Assembly (NCBI GenBank): GCA_963734295.1 | Contig: CAVTGS010000010.1 | Location: 62,001 to 126,000, forward strand | Origin: JAEUMW01 sp963734295 | GTDB taxonomy: Bacteria; Pseudomonadota; Gammaproteobacteria; Burkholderiales; JAEUMW01 | Direction of reading: 5' to 3' | Length of the DNA stretch: 64,000 nt | In this document: piece by piece, positions 49,271 to 58,309 of the stretch | How positions within the stretch are numbered: the stretch's first letter is position 1 | Layout: each line of letters starts with the position of its first letter | The notes under the pieces: generated by a model | What the model was told of the DNA's origin: nothing | Databases searched by the model: none | What the model saw: the letters and a program-made list of their open reading frames with translations, nothing else | Program-made: the position numbers and the translations under genes

Positions 49271-49738
49271 ATGAGCGAGCCAGCGCAGGATCAACCCGTC
49301 TTCTCGATCGAGAAGCTCTACGTCAAGGATCTGTCCCTCGAGATTCCGAATGCCCCGCAGATCTTTCTCGAGCGCGATGCGCCGCAGGTCGACGTGCAGC
49401 TGCAGACGCAGGGCAAGAGCGTGCAGGAAGGTGTCTACGACGTGGTGCTGTCGATCACGGTGACGGCAAAGCTCGGCGAGCGCACCGTGTTCCTGGTGGA
49501 GGTGGCGCAGGCGGGAATCTTCCAGATCCGCAACGTGCCCGAGGGTGACCTGGAACCCATACTCGGCATCGCCTGCCCGAACATCCTGTTTCCCTATGCG
49601 CGCGAGGTCGTGTCGGACGCGGTCACACGCGCCGGTTTCCCGCCGGTGGTGCTGAATCCGATGAATTTCGAGGCGCTCTACCAGCAGCGCCTGCAGCAGC
49701 AGGCCACCGAGGCCGCCGGCCCCGTCACCACGCACTGA
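49271..49738 (+). CDS. secB: Protein-export chaperone SecB
   Basis: 155 residues. SecB blocks: FSIEKLYVKDLSLEIPNAPQ, VQLQTQGKSVQEGVYDVVLS, FLVEVAQAGIFQI, LGIACPNILFPYAREVVSDA and GFPPVVLNPMNFEALYQQRL. Holds precursor proteins unfolded and hands them to SecA. It confirms a proteobacterial host. A GAGGTG ribosome site lies just before the start. Confidence 0.97.
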   Translation: MSEPAQDQPVFSIEKLYVKDLSLEIPNAPQIFLERDAPQVDVQLQTQGKSVQEGVYDVVLSITVTAKLGERTVFLVEVAQAGIFQIRNVPEGDLEPILGIACPNILFPYAREVVSDAVTRAGFPPVVLNPMNFEALYQQRLQQQATEAAGPVTTH

Positions 49739-49744
49739 GGTCCG

Positions 49745-50191
49745 ATGGCGGCGACGACGTTCCGCGCGTTTGCCGCCCTCGCGACGCTGCTCGCGGGCGC
49801 GGCGACGGCGGCGGATTTCCGCTCCGTGGGCGAGGCCCCGGCAGTCGGTGTCGACGCCCCCTCGCTCCGCGGCAAGAAGACGTACGTGTACAGCCCCGGT
49901 TACCCGCTGGAGGTGATCATCAACCTCGACGGCTGGACCAAGGTGCGCGATGCATCCGGTGATTTCGCCTGGCTCGAGGAAAAGGCGTTCGGTGAACGCC
50001 GCACCGTCCTCGTCAAGGCCGCGGTGGCGGAGGTGAGGCAAGCGCCGGAGGACAGCGCACCCATCGTGTTTCTGGCGGAGCAGAACGTTCTCCTGGAATG
50101 GCTCGGACCGTCGGTTCCGGGCTGGGCCCGCGTGCGGCTGCGCGACGGCCAGAGCGGTTTCGTCAAGATCCTGCAGTTGTGGGGCGCATGA
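49745..50191 (+). CDS. Periplasmic SH3-domain protein
   Basis: 148 residues. Signal peptide (FAALATLLAGAATAADF, cleavage after about residue 23), then two SH3-like stretches: YVYSPGYPLEVIINLDGWTK and VRQAPEDSAPIVFLAEQNVL, ending WARVRLRDGQSGFVKILQLW. Bacterial SH3 proteins of this kind often bind cell-wall material. It lies between secB and gpsA, a frequent place for this gene in betaproteobacteria. Its stop overlaps the gpsA start (ATGA). Confidence 0.85.
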   Translation: MAATTFRAFAALATLLAGAATAADFRSVGEAPAVGVDAPSLRGKKTYVYSPGYPLEVIINLDGWTKVRDASGDFAWLEEKAFGERRTVLVKAAVAEVRQAPEDSAPIVFLAEQNVLLEWLGPSVPGWARVRLRDGQSGFVKILQLWGA

Positions 50192-51180
50192 GGATCGCGG
50201 TCCTCGGCGCCGGGGCGTGGGGCACCGCACTCGCCCTGAGCCTCGCCGCGCGTCACACGATTGCTCTCTGGGTCTGGGATGAGGCAGAGCTCGCGGCGAT
50301 GCGAAGCACGCGAGAGAATGCGCGCTTCCTGCGGGGCTTTCCGCTCCCCGACGCGATCGCGCTGACGGGTGATCTCGACGCCGCGCTGTCCGCTGCCGAC
50401 CTGGCGCTCGTCGTGGTCCCCACTGCGGCTCTGCGCGCCACCTTCCGGCGCATTGCGGCCTCGGGGCGTGCGTTGCCCGTCGTCTGGGCGAGCAAGGGCT
50501 TCGAGGCCGACGGCGCGCGGCTGCCGCACCAGATCGCGGACGAGGAGCTCGCGCCTGACATACCGCGCGGGGTGCTCTCCGGGCCGAGCTTTGCGCTCGA
50601 GGTCGCGCGCGGTCTGCCGACGGCGATCGCTCTGGCGGCGACCGACGCTGCGTTCGCCGTCGACACGGCCCGCGAGCTGCACAGCCCGCGTCTTCGCATC
50701 TACTCGACGGACGACCTGGTCGGCGCCGAGGTGGGCGGTGCGGTTAAGAACGTCATCGCCATCGCGGCCGGCGTCGCGGACGGTCTCGCGTTCGGGCACA
50801 ACGCCCGCGCGGCGCTCATTACGCGCGGACTGGCAGAGATCACGCGGCTCGGCGTTCAGCTCGGCGGGCGGATCGAAACCTTCATGGGCCTCGCCGGCGC
50901 GGGCGATCTAATCCTCACTTGTACCGGCGATCTCTCCCGCAATCGTCGCGTCGGGCTCATGCTGGCGGCTGACCGCCCGCTGGACGCGATTCTCGAGGAA
51001 ATCGGTCACGTCGCCGAAGGGGTCTACACGGCGCGCTCCGTCCAGCAGCTCGCGAGGCAGCACGGGATCGAGATGCCGATCACCGAGGCCGTGTGCCGCC
51101 TGCTCTTCGAGGGATGCGCCGCCGCGGCCGTGGTCGAAGAACTCCTGAGCCGCGAGCCGAAGGCGGAACACTCGGCCTGA
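50188..51180 (+). CDS. gpsA: NAD(P)-dependent glycerol-3-phosphate dehydrogenase
   Basis: 330 residues. Makes sn-glycerol-3-phosphate for phospholipids. NAD-binding IAVLGAGAWGTALALSLAA, the substrate block GVLSGPSFALEVARGLPTA and GAEVGGAVKNVIAIAAGVAD with the catalytic Lys, then MGLAGAGDLILTCTGDLSRN. ATG 50188 gives the canonical N-terminus and overlaps the upstream stop. The following 241 bases (51181-51421) show no gene. Confidence 0.96.
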   Translation: MRIAVLGAGAWGTALALSLAARHTIALWVWDEAELAAMRSTRENARFLRGFPLPDAIALTGDLDAALSAADLALVVVPTAALRATFRRIAASGRALPVVWASKGFEADGARLPHQIADEELAPDIPRGVLSGPSFALEVARGLPTAIALAATDAAFAVDTARELHSPRLRIYSTDDLVGAEVGGAVKNVIAIAAGVADGLAFGHNARAALITRGLAEITRLGVQLGGRIETFMGLAGAGDLILTCTGDLSRNRRVGLMLAADRPLDAILEEIGHVAEGVYTARSVQQLARQHGIEMPITEAVCRLLFEGCAAAAVVEELLSREPKAEHSA

Positions 51181-51421
51181 TCGACCGGCTGCGCCTTCGG
51201 CGAAGCGCTCCTGCAACACCCTTCCTGAATCACGCCAAGGTCACGGGGCGGCAGCACGAGTGATCTGCGGGCTGTCCGGCTGTCGGCGACCGCCGGTCGA
51301 TCGAAGAACTGGCGTAGAAGCTGCTCCCTCGGGCGCGCACGTTCCACTCTGTGCCGGAAGCGCATGCACCCGCAACGGAGCGCACAGCGATACGGCTTAA
51401 CCACTTCAGGACTCGATCGAC

Positions 51422-52047
51422 ATGAACAACGCGAGCAACCTGAAAACCATCACGCTGCTTCTGGCCGATCGCCACGCCGGCGGCGGCGATTGCCGAATCC
51501 AACTTCGCAGACGGGCGCGGGCGCGCTGACGGCGACCGCCAAGATCGACTTCCAGATCACGATTCCGAAGATCCTGTTCCTTCAGGTGGGCACGGGCGCG
51601 CTCTATGCCAACAACACCACCGTGAACCTGATCGACTTCACCGTACCGGCCGCCAGCGTCGGCGACACCACGCCCGATCGCGGCAACTGCCGCGTCGGCG
51701 ATCTCGGCAACGGTGCGGTCACCGCCATCATTCGCGGCAACAACGGGACGGTCACCCTCAACGCGACCGCGATCGGGGCCCTCGGCAACGGCGCGGGCGA
51801 CACGATCAACTACTCGGAGATCGTGACGACGCCCACCACGCTCACCACCGCGACCGTCCTCGCTGCGCCCACGCTTGCCAACGGCGCGAGCGGAAACGTC
51901 ACCATCAACCCGGCACCCGCGAAGGTCGTCAACCGCGACGCCCGGTGGACCTACACCTACGCCAACAGCGCGATCGCTGCGCCGGGCACTTACGGTGGCG
52001 TGAACGTCAACAACGGGCGTGTCACGTACACCGCCGCCATGCCGTAA
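51422..52047 (+). CDS. Secreted beta-rich protein of unknown function (two frameshifts)
   Basis: About 207 residues once surplus bases near 51466 and 51507 are removed. Reconstructed N-terminus: MNNASNLKTITLLLA, then IATPAAAIAES, a signal peptide. The mature part is rich in Thr, Asn, Val and Gly: KIDFQITIPKILFLQVGTGA, NLIDFTVPAAS, ARWTYTYANSAIAAPGTYGG and GRVTYTAAMP at the end. It resembles a widespread family of uncharacterised secreted proteins with a fimbrial-like beta-sandwich feel. The next gene looks like a paralogue. As written only a short peptide would be made. Confidence 0.65.
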
Positions 52048-52121
52048 GCGAGCCAGAACGAAACCCAGGCGCACGCACGCAGGCGCCGGGTCGGATTTGC
52101 CCAGCTCCGGAGAGCAACATC

Positions 52122-52788
52122 GTGCGGCTCGACCGCGAACTCCCACGAACGCGACCATCGCCGCGGCGCTCTGTGCGCTGCGGCGCTCGCGACCGCAGCA
52201 CTGCCCGCCGGCGCGTTCACCGCCAACATCACCGCTGCGAGCCCGAGAGCGCATCTACCTGCAGGTCGGCGTCGGGACGTTCACGGGCGGGAACTACGGC
52301 AGTAACCCGCGCGGAACGCCGGCAGCCAACGCGACGGTCAACACCGTTTCGGTCACGGTTCCCGACGAACGCCATAGGAAGCGGCGTCGCGCAGACGATG
52401 ACCACCAACAGCACGGCGTCGAACAGCTTCTACGACGGCTACGCATTCTGCAACGCCCCGGGCCAGCTCTACATCGGCGGCTTCTACCGGAAGCACCACG
52501 AATACCGGGGCGGCTACGCTAACGGCCGCATCTCGCCGGCCAACCTGGTGAGCGCGGCGGGCGACACGATTCCGTTCACGCAGATCCGCTGGACGAGCAG
52601 CGGCAACGGCGATACCGGTGCACAGCCATTTCCCGCCGGGAACGTTCGTGCGGCGGCACGCAAACGATTGGCACATCAACCGCAACCAGTGGGCCGAGAG
52701 CTGCCACACGTTTTCCTACGCCAACAGTAACTTCGTGGCGGCCGGCACCTACACGGGGCGTGTCACCTACACGCTGAGCGCGCCGTGA
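52122..52788 (+). pseudogene. Second secreted beta-rich protein, several frameshifts
   Basis: Recognisable as a paralogue of the protein at 51422: ERIYLQVGVGTFTGGNYGSN, NATVNTVSVTVP, SGVAQTMTTNSTASNSFYDG, NLVSAAGDTIPFTQIRWTSS and finally CHTFSYANSNFVAAGTYTGR with VTYTLSAP at the end. These blocks lie in three frames, with at least three indels. A GGAG motif precedes a possible GTG at 52122 and a Ala-rich signal-like stretch follows. Called a pseudogene because of the density of breaks, though sequencing error is possible. Two Cys residues could form a disulfide. Confidence 0.5.
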
Positions 52789-53258
52789 TGCTGCGCGCGC
52801 TCTCGGCGTGCTCGCCTGGCATGGCGGTCGCCGCGGGGATCGCGGTCGATGCGGTCGAGGCGGCGACCTACCGCGTCGACGACGGTGCATCGACGCCGCT
52901 CGAGTCCGACGCGGTACTGCGCTGGCGCGAGCGGGTGCCGTCGAAATCGAACGACAACACGATCGAGGGCGCAGTGGCGGTGGCGTTGCGGCTAATCGTC
53001 GCGCAGTGGATGAACCGCACCGCGCGGCTGTTCCTGGTGCTGCCCGAGCGCGGGACGGCGTCCCGTCAAGCGTGACGTGGCTGACGCAAGGACGACTGCT
53101 GCCGGGAACGATCGCGCCAGGCAACCGGGTGCTCGTGCATGCGGGCCCGATTACGTCTCCGATGCTCGAGGAAACGTTGACGCTGAAGATCGAGGCAGAC
53201 GGCACCCGACTTCCTGACACGCAGCGCCTTAACTTCCACTTCTCTGCTACGGCGGTGC
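52788..53258 (+). pseudogene. Third secreted protein of the cluster, frameshifted, end unclear
   Basis: Starts MLRALSACSPGMAVAAGIAV on the last base of the previous stop codon, with an Ala-rich signal-like start. Then ATYRVDDGASTPLESDAVLR, AVALRLIVAQWMNRTARLFL, and after a missing base near 53055 SVTWLTQGRLLPGTIAPGNR, GPITSPMLEETLTLKIEADG and LPDTQRLNFHFSATAV. No clean stop is visible before the convergent trmL, so another indel near the end is likely. Probably the third member of a surface or secreted protein set. Family not recognised. Confidence 0.45.
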
Positions 53259-53708
53259 GAACCCCCGCTGCCGCCACGCTTCGTACACGACCACCGCCAC
53301 CGCGTTGGCGAGGTTCAGGCTGCGGCTGCCGGTCGCCATCGGTATGCGCAGACGTGCACCCGCCCCGATCTCGGCCAGCAGGTGGTCCGGCAGCCCGCGC
53401 GTCTCCGGCCCGAAGAGCAGGGCATCGCCGGCGCGGTAGTCCACGCGGTCGTATCGCATCTCGCCGCGCGTGGAGATTGCGAACAATCGCCGGTCACCGA
53501 GCACCGCCCGGCAGTCCTCCCAGCAGTCGTGCACGACCACGCGCGCGAGCGCTTCGTAGTCGAGCCCGGCGCGCGCGAGCTGGCGATCCCAGAGCGAGAA
53601 GCCGAGCGGCCGGACGAGGTGGAGCGTGCTGCCCGAATTGGCGGCAAGACGCACGATGTTGCCGGTGTTGGGGGGAATCTCGGGCTGATACAGGACGACA
53701 TGAAACAT
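53247..53708 (-). CDS. trmL: tRNA (cytidine(34)-2'-O)-methyltransferase
   Basis: 153 residues, minimal SPOUT/trefoil-knot methyltransferase that modifies the wobble base of tRNA-Leu. Motifs: VVLYQPEIPPNTGNIVRLAA, LHLVRPLGFSLWDRQLARAG, LLFGPETRGLPDHLLAE and the knot region RIPMATGSRSLNLANAVAVV. ATG 53708 is the family start. An open frame reaching further upstream overlaps comF and is not supported. Lies in the gpsA-trmL-comF neighbourhood common in betaproteobacteria. Confidence 0.95.
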   Translation of the reverse strand: MFHVVLYQPEIPPNTGNIVRLAANSGSTLHLVRPLGFSLWDRQLARAGLDYEALARVVVHDCWEDCRAVLGDRRLFAISTRGEMRYDRVDYRAGDALLFGPETRGLPDHLLAEIGAGARLRIPMATGSRSLNLANAVAVVVYEAWRQRGFAPP

Positions 53709-53728
53709 CGCTCGCGCCACGTGTGCCG

Positions 53729-54454
53729 TTACGCTTCCAGCAGCGTACGTGCAGCGACCCAGCCGATGACCTCCGCAGCGCCCGCTTGCTTCAGCGCGCG
53801 TGCACACTCGTTCAGCGATGCGCCCGTGGTGAGAACATCGTCGACCAGCGCGACCCGCAGCCCGCGCACTTCGACCTCGCAGACGAAAGCACGGCGCACG
53901 TTCTTCGCCCGCTCGGCAAAGGCGAGAGAGGCCTGGGGCGGCGTGTCGCGGACGCGGCGGCAACCTTCCGCGACGAGCGGCACGTCGAGCCGTCGCGCCG
54001 TCACCCGGGCGATCTCGAGGGACTGGTTGAACCCGCGTTCGGCCAAACGCTGCGCGCCGAGCGGCACCGGCACGACCAGGTCCGGGCGCCGCGCATCTTC
54101 GAGCACCCCTGCGAGCAACTCACCGAGGCAGTGGGCGACTGCGAGGTGGTGGCGGTACTTGAGAGCCTGCACCAGGCTGTCCACCGGAAAGGCATACGCC
54201 AAGGCGGCTTCGACCCGATCGACCACGGGCGCACGCGCGAGGCACTGCCCACAGGTGAGCCCCACCGGCAGCGGCGAGGCACAGGTCGGGCATTGCGGCG
54301 CCGGCAGCCACGGCAGCGACGCGCGGCATGCGGGGCACAGCCCGTCACGCTCCGCGCGCGTTCCGCAGAGCAGGCAGACCGCATCGCCGAACAGTCTGCC
54401 TACGGCACCGCTGTTCAAGAACCGGGGGGCCAGAATTGACAAGGTCCTTGCCAT
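53729..54454 (-). CDS. comF: ComF-family amidophosphoribosyltransferase-like protein
   Basis: 241 residues. N-terminal zinc-ribbon cysteines (CLLCGTRAERDGLCPACRAS, CPTCASPL, CGQCLA), then ALKYRHHLAVAHCLGELLAG, VPVPLGAQRLAERGFNQSLE and the PRPP-binding loop RVALVDDVLTTGASLNECAR. ComF proteins are linked to DNA uptake. It is transcribed leftward, divergent from bioB with only 44 bases between the start codons, so the two promoters overlap. Confidence 0.93.
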   Translation of the reverse strand: MARTLSILAPRFLNSGAVGRLFGDAVCLLCGTRAERDGLCPACRASLPWLPAPQCPTCASPLPVGLTCGQCLARAPVVDRVEAALAYAFPVDSLVQALKYRHHLAVAHCLGELLAGVLEDARRPDLVVPVPLGAQRLAERGFNQSLEIARVTARRLDVPLVAEGCRRVRDTPPQASLAFAERAKNVRRAFVCEVEVRGLRVALVDDVLTTGASLNECARALKQAGAAEVIGWVAARTLLEA

Positions 54455-54498
54455 CGCCGAGACTCCACCCCCTTGTCGTTGTTCGGAGGGGAGTATAA

Positions 54499-55479
54499 AT
54501 GGAGACCGTAGACGCCGCGAACGAGCGGATGACCTCGGCAGCCGCGAAGCGCTGGACCCCGGAGGCGGTGGCCGCGCTGTTCGCATTGCCTTTTCCCGAT
54601 CTGATCTACCGCGCGCAGACTGTCCACCGCGAGCACTTCGATCCGGCCGAGGTGCAGCTCTCGACGCTGCTCTCGATCAAGACCGGCGGCTGTCCCGAGG
54701 ATTGCGGCTACTGCCCGCAGTCGGTGCGCTACCGGACCGGTGTGGCCGACGCGGATCTGCTGCCGATCGACTCGGTCGTCGATGCAGCGCGCGTCGCCAA
54801 GGAAAACGGGGCGACCCGGTTCTGCATGGGTGCGGCGTGGCGTGGGCCGAAGGATCGCGACATCGAACGCGTCGCCGATATGGTGCGGGCCGTGAAAGAT
54901 CTGGGGCTGGAGACCTGCGCCACGCTGGGCATGCTCAAGCCCGGGCAGGCCGAGACGCTGAAGGCGGCCGGTCTCGACTACTACAACCACAACCTGGACA
55001 CCTCACCGGAGTTCTACGGCGAGATCGTCGGGACGCGCACGTACGGCGACCGGCTCGACACGCTCGAGCAGGTACGTGCGGCGGGACTCAACGTGTGCTG
55101 CGGCGGCATCGTCGGGATGGGCGAATCGCGCCGGCACCGCGCCGAACTGATCGCACAGCTCGCGAACCTCGATCCTTATCCCGAGAGCGTGCCGATCAAC
55201 AATCTCGTGCGGGTGGAAGGCACGCCCCTCGACGGTACCGAAGCGCTGGACCCGTTCGAGTTCATCCGCTCCATCGCGTGCGCCCGCATCACGATGCCGA
55301 CCGCGTATGTGCGGCTGTCTGCCGGGCGCGAGGCGATGTCCGAAGCGGTGCAGGCGCTGTGCTTCCTCGCCGGCGCGAACTCCGTGTTCTACGGCGACAA
55401 GCTGCTCACCACCGGCAACCCCGAAGCGTCGCGCGACCAGCAGCTCTTCGCCAAGCTCGGCCTGCGCGCGGCGGGTTGA
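54499..55479 (+). CDS. bioB: Biotin synthase
   Basis: Radical SAM enzyme that inserts sulfur into dethiobiotin. 326 residues. Cx3CxxC cluster motif in GGCPEDCGYCPQSVRYRTGV, RFCMGAAWRGPKDRDIERV, DYYNHNLDTSPEFY, NVCCGGIVGMGESRRHRAEL and TPLDGTEALDPFEFIRSIA. A GGAGG ribosome site lies about 9 bases before the start. First gene of a bioB-bioF-bioH-bioC-bioD operon. bioA is not in the window. No obvious BirA operator was seen in the short upstream gap. Confidence 0.97.
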   Translation: METVDAANERMTSAAAKRWTPEAVAALFALPFPDLIYRAQTVHREHFDPAEVQLSTLLSIKTGGCPEDCGYCPQSVRYRTGVADADLLPIDSVVDAARVAKENGATRFCMGAAWRGPKDRDIERVADMVRAVKDLGLETCATLGMLKPGQAETLKAAGLDYYNHNLDTSPEFYGEIVGTRTYGDRLDTLEQVRAAGLNVCCGGIVGMGESRRHRAELIAQLANLDPYPESVPINNLVRVEGTPLDGTEALDPFEFIRSIACARITMPTAYVRLSAGREAMSEAVQALCFLAGANSVFYGDKLLTTGNPEASRDQQLFAKLGLRAAG

Positions 55480-55510
55480 TCCAGGCAGGCTGCCGGTCGC
55501 GTTCGCGCGC

Positions 55511-56662
55511 ATGAGGATTCCGGACCTTGCGCCGGGGCTGGCGGCTCTGGAGGCGCAGGCACTGCTGCGCCGCCGGCGGATCGTGCACGGTCCGCTGCGC
55601 CCCCGCGTCGATCTCGGCGCGCGGGAGTTGCTCTGCTTCGGCTCGAACGACTACCTCGGCCTGGCCGCCGATCCTCGCCTGGTCGCGGCTGCGTGCGAAG
55701 GCGCGCGGGAGCTCGGCGTCGGTGCGGGTGCGTCGCATCTCGTCTGCGGCCACAACGCCGCCCACGAAGAACTGGAGGAGCGGCTCGCCGAATTCGTCGG
55801 GATGCCGCATGCGCTCCTGTTCTCGACCGGCTACATGGCCAACCTCGGCATCGTCACCGCGCTTCTCGACCGGCACGATGCCGTGTTCGCCGACCGGCTC
55901 GACCATGCCTGTCTGAACGATGCCGCCCTGCTCTCGCGCGCCGAGTTCCATCGCTATCAGCATGGCGATCTCCCGGCGCTCGCGCGATTGCTTGCGCAAT
56001 CGAGTGCCCCCCGCAAGCTGGTCGCGAGCGATGCGGTCTTCAGCATGGATGGCGACATCGCGCCCGTCCCCGAGCTTCTGCAACTGTGCGAGCGTTTCGG
56101 CGCCTGGCTCCTGCTCGACGACGCCCACGGCTTCGGCGTCCTCGGCCGCAACGGCAGCGGGACCGCGTCGCACTTCAACGTGCGCTCGCCGAATCTGATC
56201 TACATGGGCACCCTCGGCAAGGCGGCGGGCGTTTTTGGCGCCTTCGTCGCGGGGGACGAGGCACTGATCGACACGCTCGTCCAGCGGGCGCGGACCTACA
56301 TCTACACCACGGCTTTGCCGCCGCTCCTGGCACGGGCGCTCGCCGCCGCGCTCGAGATCATCGAAAACGAGTCGTGGCGGCGCGAGCGGCTCGCGACCCT
56401 GGTCGCACAGTTGAAATCGTCGCTGCGTCCCGGCCGCATGCGGCTCATGCCATCGGACACGCCGATCCAGCCGCTCGTGATCGGCGACAACGAAGCGGCG
56501 CTCGCGGTGGGCGCGGCCCTCGAGGAAGCCGGGATCTGGGTGCCCGTCATCCGCCCGCCGACCGTGCCGCAAGGCACCGCGCGACTGCGCATCTCCCTCT
56601 CCGCTGCCCACACCGAGTCCGATGTCGCCACCCTGGTCGATTGCCTCGATCGCCTGCAGTGA
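55511..56662 (+). CDS. bioF: 8-amino-7-oxononanoate synthase
   Basis: PLP enzyme that condenses pimeloyl-ACP and alanine. 383 residues. Motifs: LLCFGSNDYLGLAADPRLVA, GAGASHLVCGHNAAHEELEE, DRLDHACLNDAALLSRAEFH, LLLDDAHGFGVLGRNGSG and the PLP Lys in YMGTLGKAAGVFGAFVAG. ATG 55511 gives the usual length. It lies 31 bases after bioB and its stop overlaps the bioH start (GTGA). Confidence 0.96.
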   Translation: MRIPDLAPGLAALEAQALLRRRRIVHGPLRPRVDLGARELLCFGSNDYLGLAADPRLVAAACEGARELGVGAGASHLVCGHNAAHEELEERLAEFVGMPHALLFSTGYMANLGIVTALLDRHDAVFADRLDHACLNDAALLSRAEFHRYQHGDLPALARLLAQSSAPRKLVASDAVFSMDGDIAPVPELLQLCERFGAWLLLDDAHGFGVLGRNGSGTASHFNVRSPNLIYMGTLGKAAGVFGAFVAGDEALIDTLVQRARTYIYTTALPPLLARALAAALEIIENESWRRERLATLVAQLKSSLRPGRMRLMPSDTPIQPLVIGDNEAALAVGAALEEAGIWVPVIRPPTVPQGTARLRISLSAAHTESDVATLVDCLDRLQ

Positions 56663-57422
56663 AGCTCCACGTCGAGACGCTGGGCGAGGGACCCGAGCTC
56701 GTCCTGGTGCACGGGTGGTCGATGCACGGCGAGGTCTGCCACGGGCTGGCGGAACGTCTGGCCGCGAGGTTTCGGGTGCATGTCCCCGACCTCCCGGGTC
56801 ACGGCAGGAGTCGCGGCGAGCGGTTGCCGGAGCTCGCCAACTGGCGGCCGGTCTTGCAGATCTTTTCCCGACCGCGGCGCATCTCTGCGGCTGGTCGCTC
56901 GGCGCGCTGGTGGCGATGCGCTGGGCGCTCGATCGGCCGACCCAGGTCCGGCGGCTCGCGCTGATCGCGGCGACCCCCCGCTTTCCGGCGGGCGAGGGGT
57001 GGGAGGCGGGGTCGGCCATCGGCGACCTCGAGGCCTTCGCGCGCGCGCTGCATGCGGACTATCGCGGGACCCTCGAGCGCTTCATCGCGTTGCAGGCGAT
57101 GGGCAGCCCGGCACCGAGGAAAGTGGTTGCGGACTTCCGGCGTCGCCTGGCCCACGCCGCCGCGCCGGATATCGATGCCCTCGACGCGGGACTGCGCATC
57201 CTCGCCAATACGGACCTTCGCAGCGAGGTCGGGGCCCTCGCGCAGCCGACCCTGCTCCTTCACGGCGAACGCGACGCGGTCGTCCCGGAAGCGGCCGCCG
57301 AGTGGCTGGTGCAGACGCTTCCGAACGGCCATCTGACGGTCATCCCGGCTGCGGGGCACGGACCCTTCGTTTCGCAAGAGGCCGAATGCGCCCGCGCGCT
57401 GCTCGAGCACTTCGATGACTGA
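56659..57422 (+). CDS. bioH: Pimeloyl-ACP methyl ester esterase (one frameshift)
   Basis: Alpha/beta hydrolase that removes the methyl group added by BioC. About 254 residues once a missing base near 56840 is restored. Reads LHVETLGEGPELVLVHGWSM, DLPGHGRSRGE, then in another frame the nucleophile elbow CGWSLGALVAMRWAL, the acid LLHGERDAVVPEAAA and the His in IPAAGHGPFVSQEA, completing the Ser-Asp-His triad. The GTG start overlaps the bioF stop and the gene end overlaps the bioC start by 8 bases. The rest of the operon is intact, so the break may be a sequencing error. Confidence 0.9.
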
Positions 57423-58302
57423 TCCGCACGAATTCGACAAGCGCAACGTGCGCCGCTCGTTCGAGCGCGCGGCCGCCACATACGACGCGGCCGCGGTGCT
57501 GCAGCGGGAAGTGGAACGACGCATGTTCGAGCGGCTCGATTACGTGAAGCTCGCGCCCGCCGCCATTCTCGACGCCGGCAGCGGCACCGGCACCGGTGCG
57601 CGTGAACTGGCTCGGCGCTATCCCGACGCACGGGTGATTGGCCTCGACATCGCGCTCACGATGCTCGACGCGGGGCGCGAGCCGCCATCGTGGCTGCAAC
57701 GCATCGGTGTCGGCCGCAGTCGGATCGCGTCGGTGTGCGGCGATGTCGAGCGGCTTCCGTTCAAGGACGCGTGCCTGGATCTGATCTGGTCCAACGCCAC
57801 GTTGCAGTGGGCTACCGATCTGCCGAGCACGCTCGAGGAATTGCGGCGCGTGCTGCGTCCGGGCGGGTTGCTGATGTTCTCCACCTTCGGCCCGGACACG
57901 CTGAAGGAGCTACGCGCCGCGTTCGCGGCGGCCGACGCGCGCTCGCACGTGAACCGCTTCATCGACATGCACGACATCGGCGACATGCTGGTGCACGCGC
58001 GCCTGGCCGACCCGGTGATGGACATGGAGCAGATCACCCTGACCTACGAAACGGTGCGCGACCTGATGCGCGACCTGAAAGCGATCGGTGCCCACAACGT
58101 GACGGCCGGGCGGCCGCGCGGGCTCGGCGGGCGTACCGTGCTGGCGGCCGTGGAACGCAGCTACGAATCGATGCGGCGGGACGGCGTGCTGCCCGCGACC
58201 TACGAGGTCGTATACGGCCACGCGTGGGCGCCCGTCGGCGGGCCCGAGCGCACCGCCGACGGCCACGCGGTGGTCCAGTTTCACCGCAGGGGCGCGCGGT
58301 AG
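57415..58302 (+). CDS. bioC: Malonyl-ACP O-methyltransferase
   Basis: SAM-dependent enzyme that starts pimelate synthesis by methylating malonyl-ACP. 295 residues. DKRNVRRSFERAAATYDAAA at the N-terminus is the typical BioC start. SAM motif ILDAGSGTGTGARELARRYP, VIGLDIALTMLDAGRE, LIWSNATLQWATDLPSTLEE and PGGLLMFSTFGPDTLKELRA follow. Start overlaps the end of bioH. Bio genes from B to D are all in one direction with minimal gaps. Confidence 0.95.
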   Translation: MTDPHEFDKRNVRRSFERAAATYDAAAVLQREVERRMFERLDYVKLAPAAILDAGSGTGTGARELARRYPDARVIGLDIALTMLDAGREPPSWLQRIGVGRSRIASVCGDVERLPFKDACLDLIWSNATLQWATDLPSTLEELRRVLRPGGLLMFSTFGPDTLKELRAAFAAADARSHVNRFIDMHDIGDMLVHARLADPVMDMEQITLTYETVRDLMRDLKAIGAHNVTAGRPRGLGGRTVLAAVERSYESMRRDGVLPATYEVVYGHAWAPVGGPERTADGHAVVQFHRRGAR

Positions 58303-58309
58303 CGCCGCC

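Noticed and set aside
52808..54439. Long plus-strand frame joining the third secreted gene to the opposite strand of trmL and comF
   Set aside because: Only its first 430 bases look like protein. The rest is antisense of trmL and comF.
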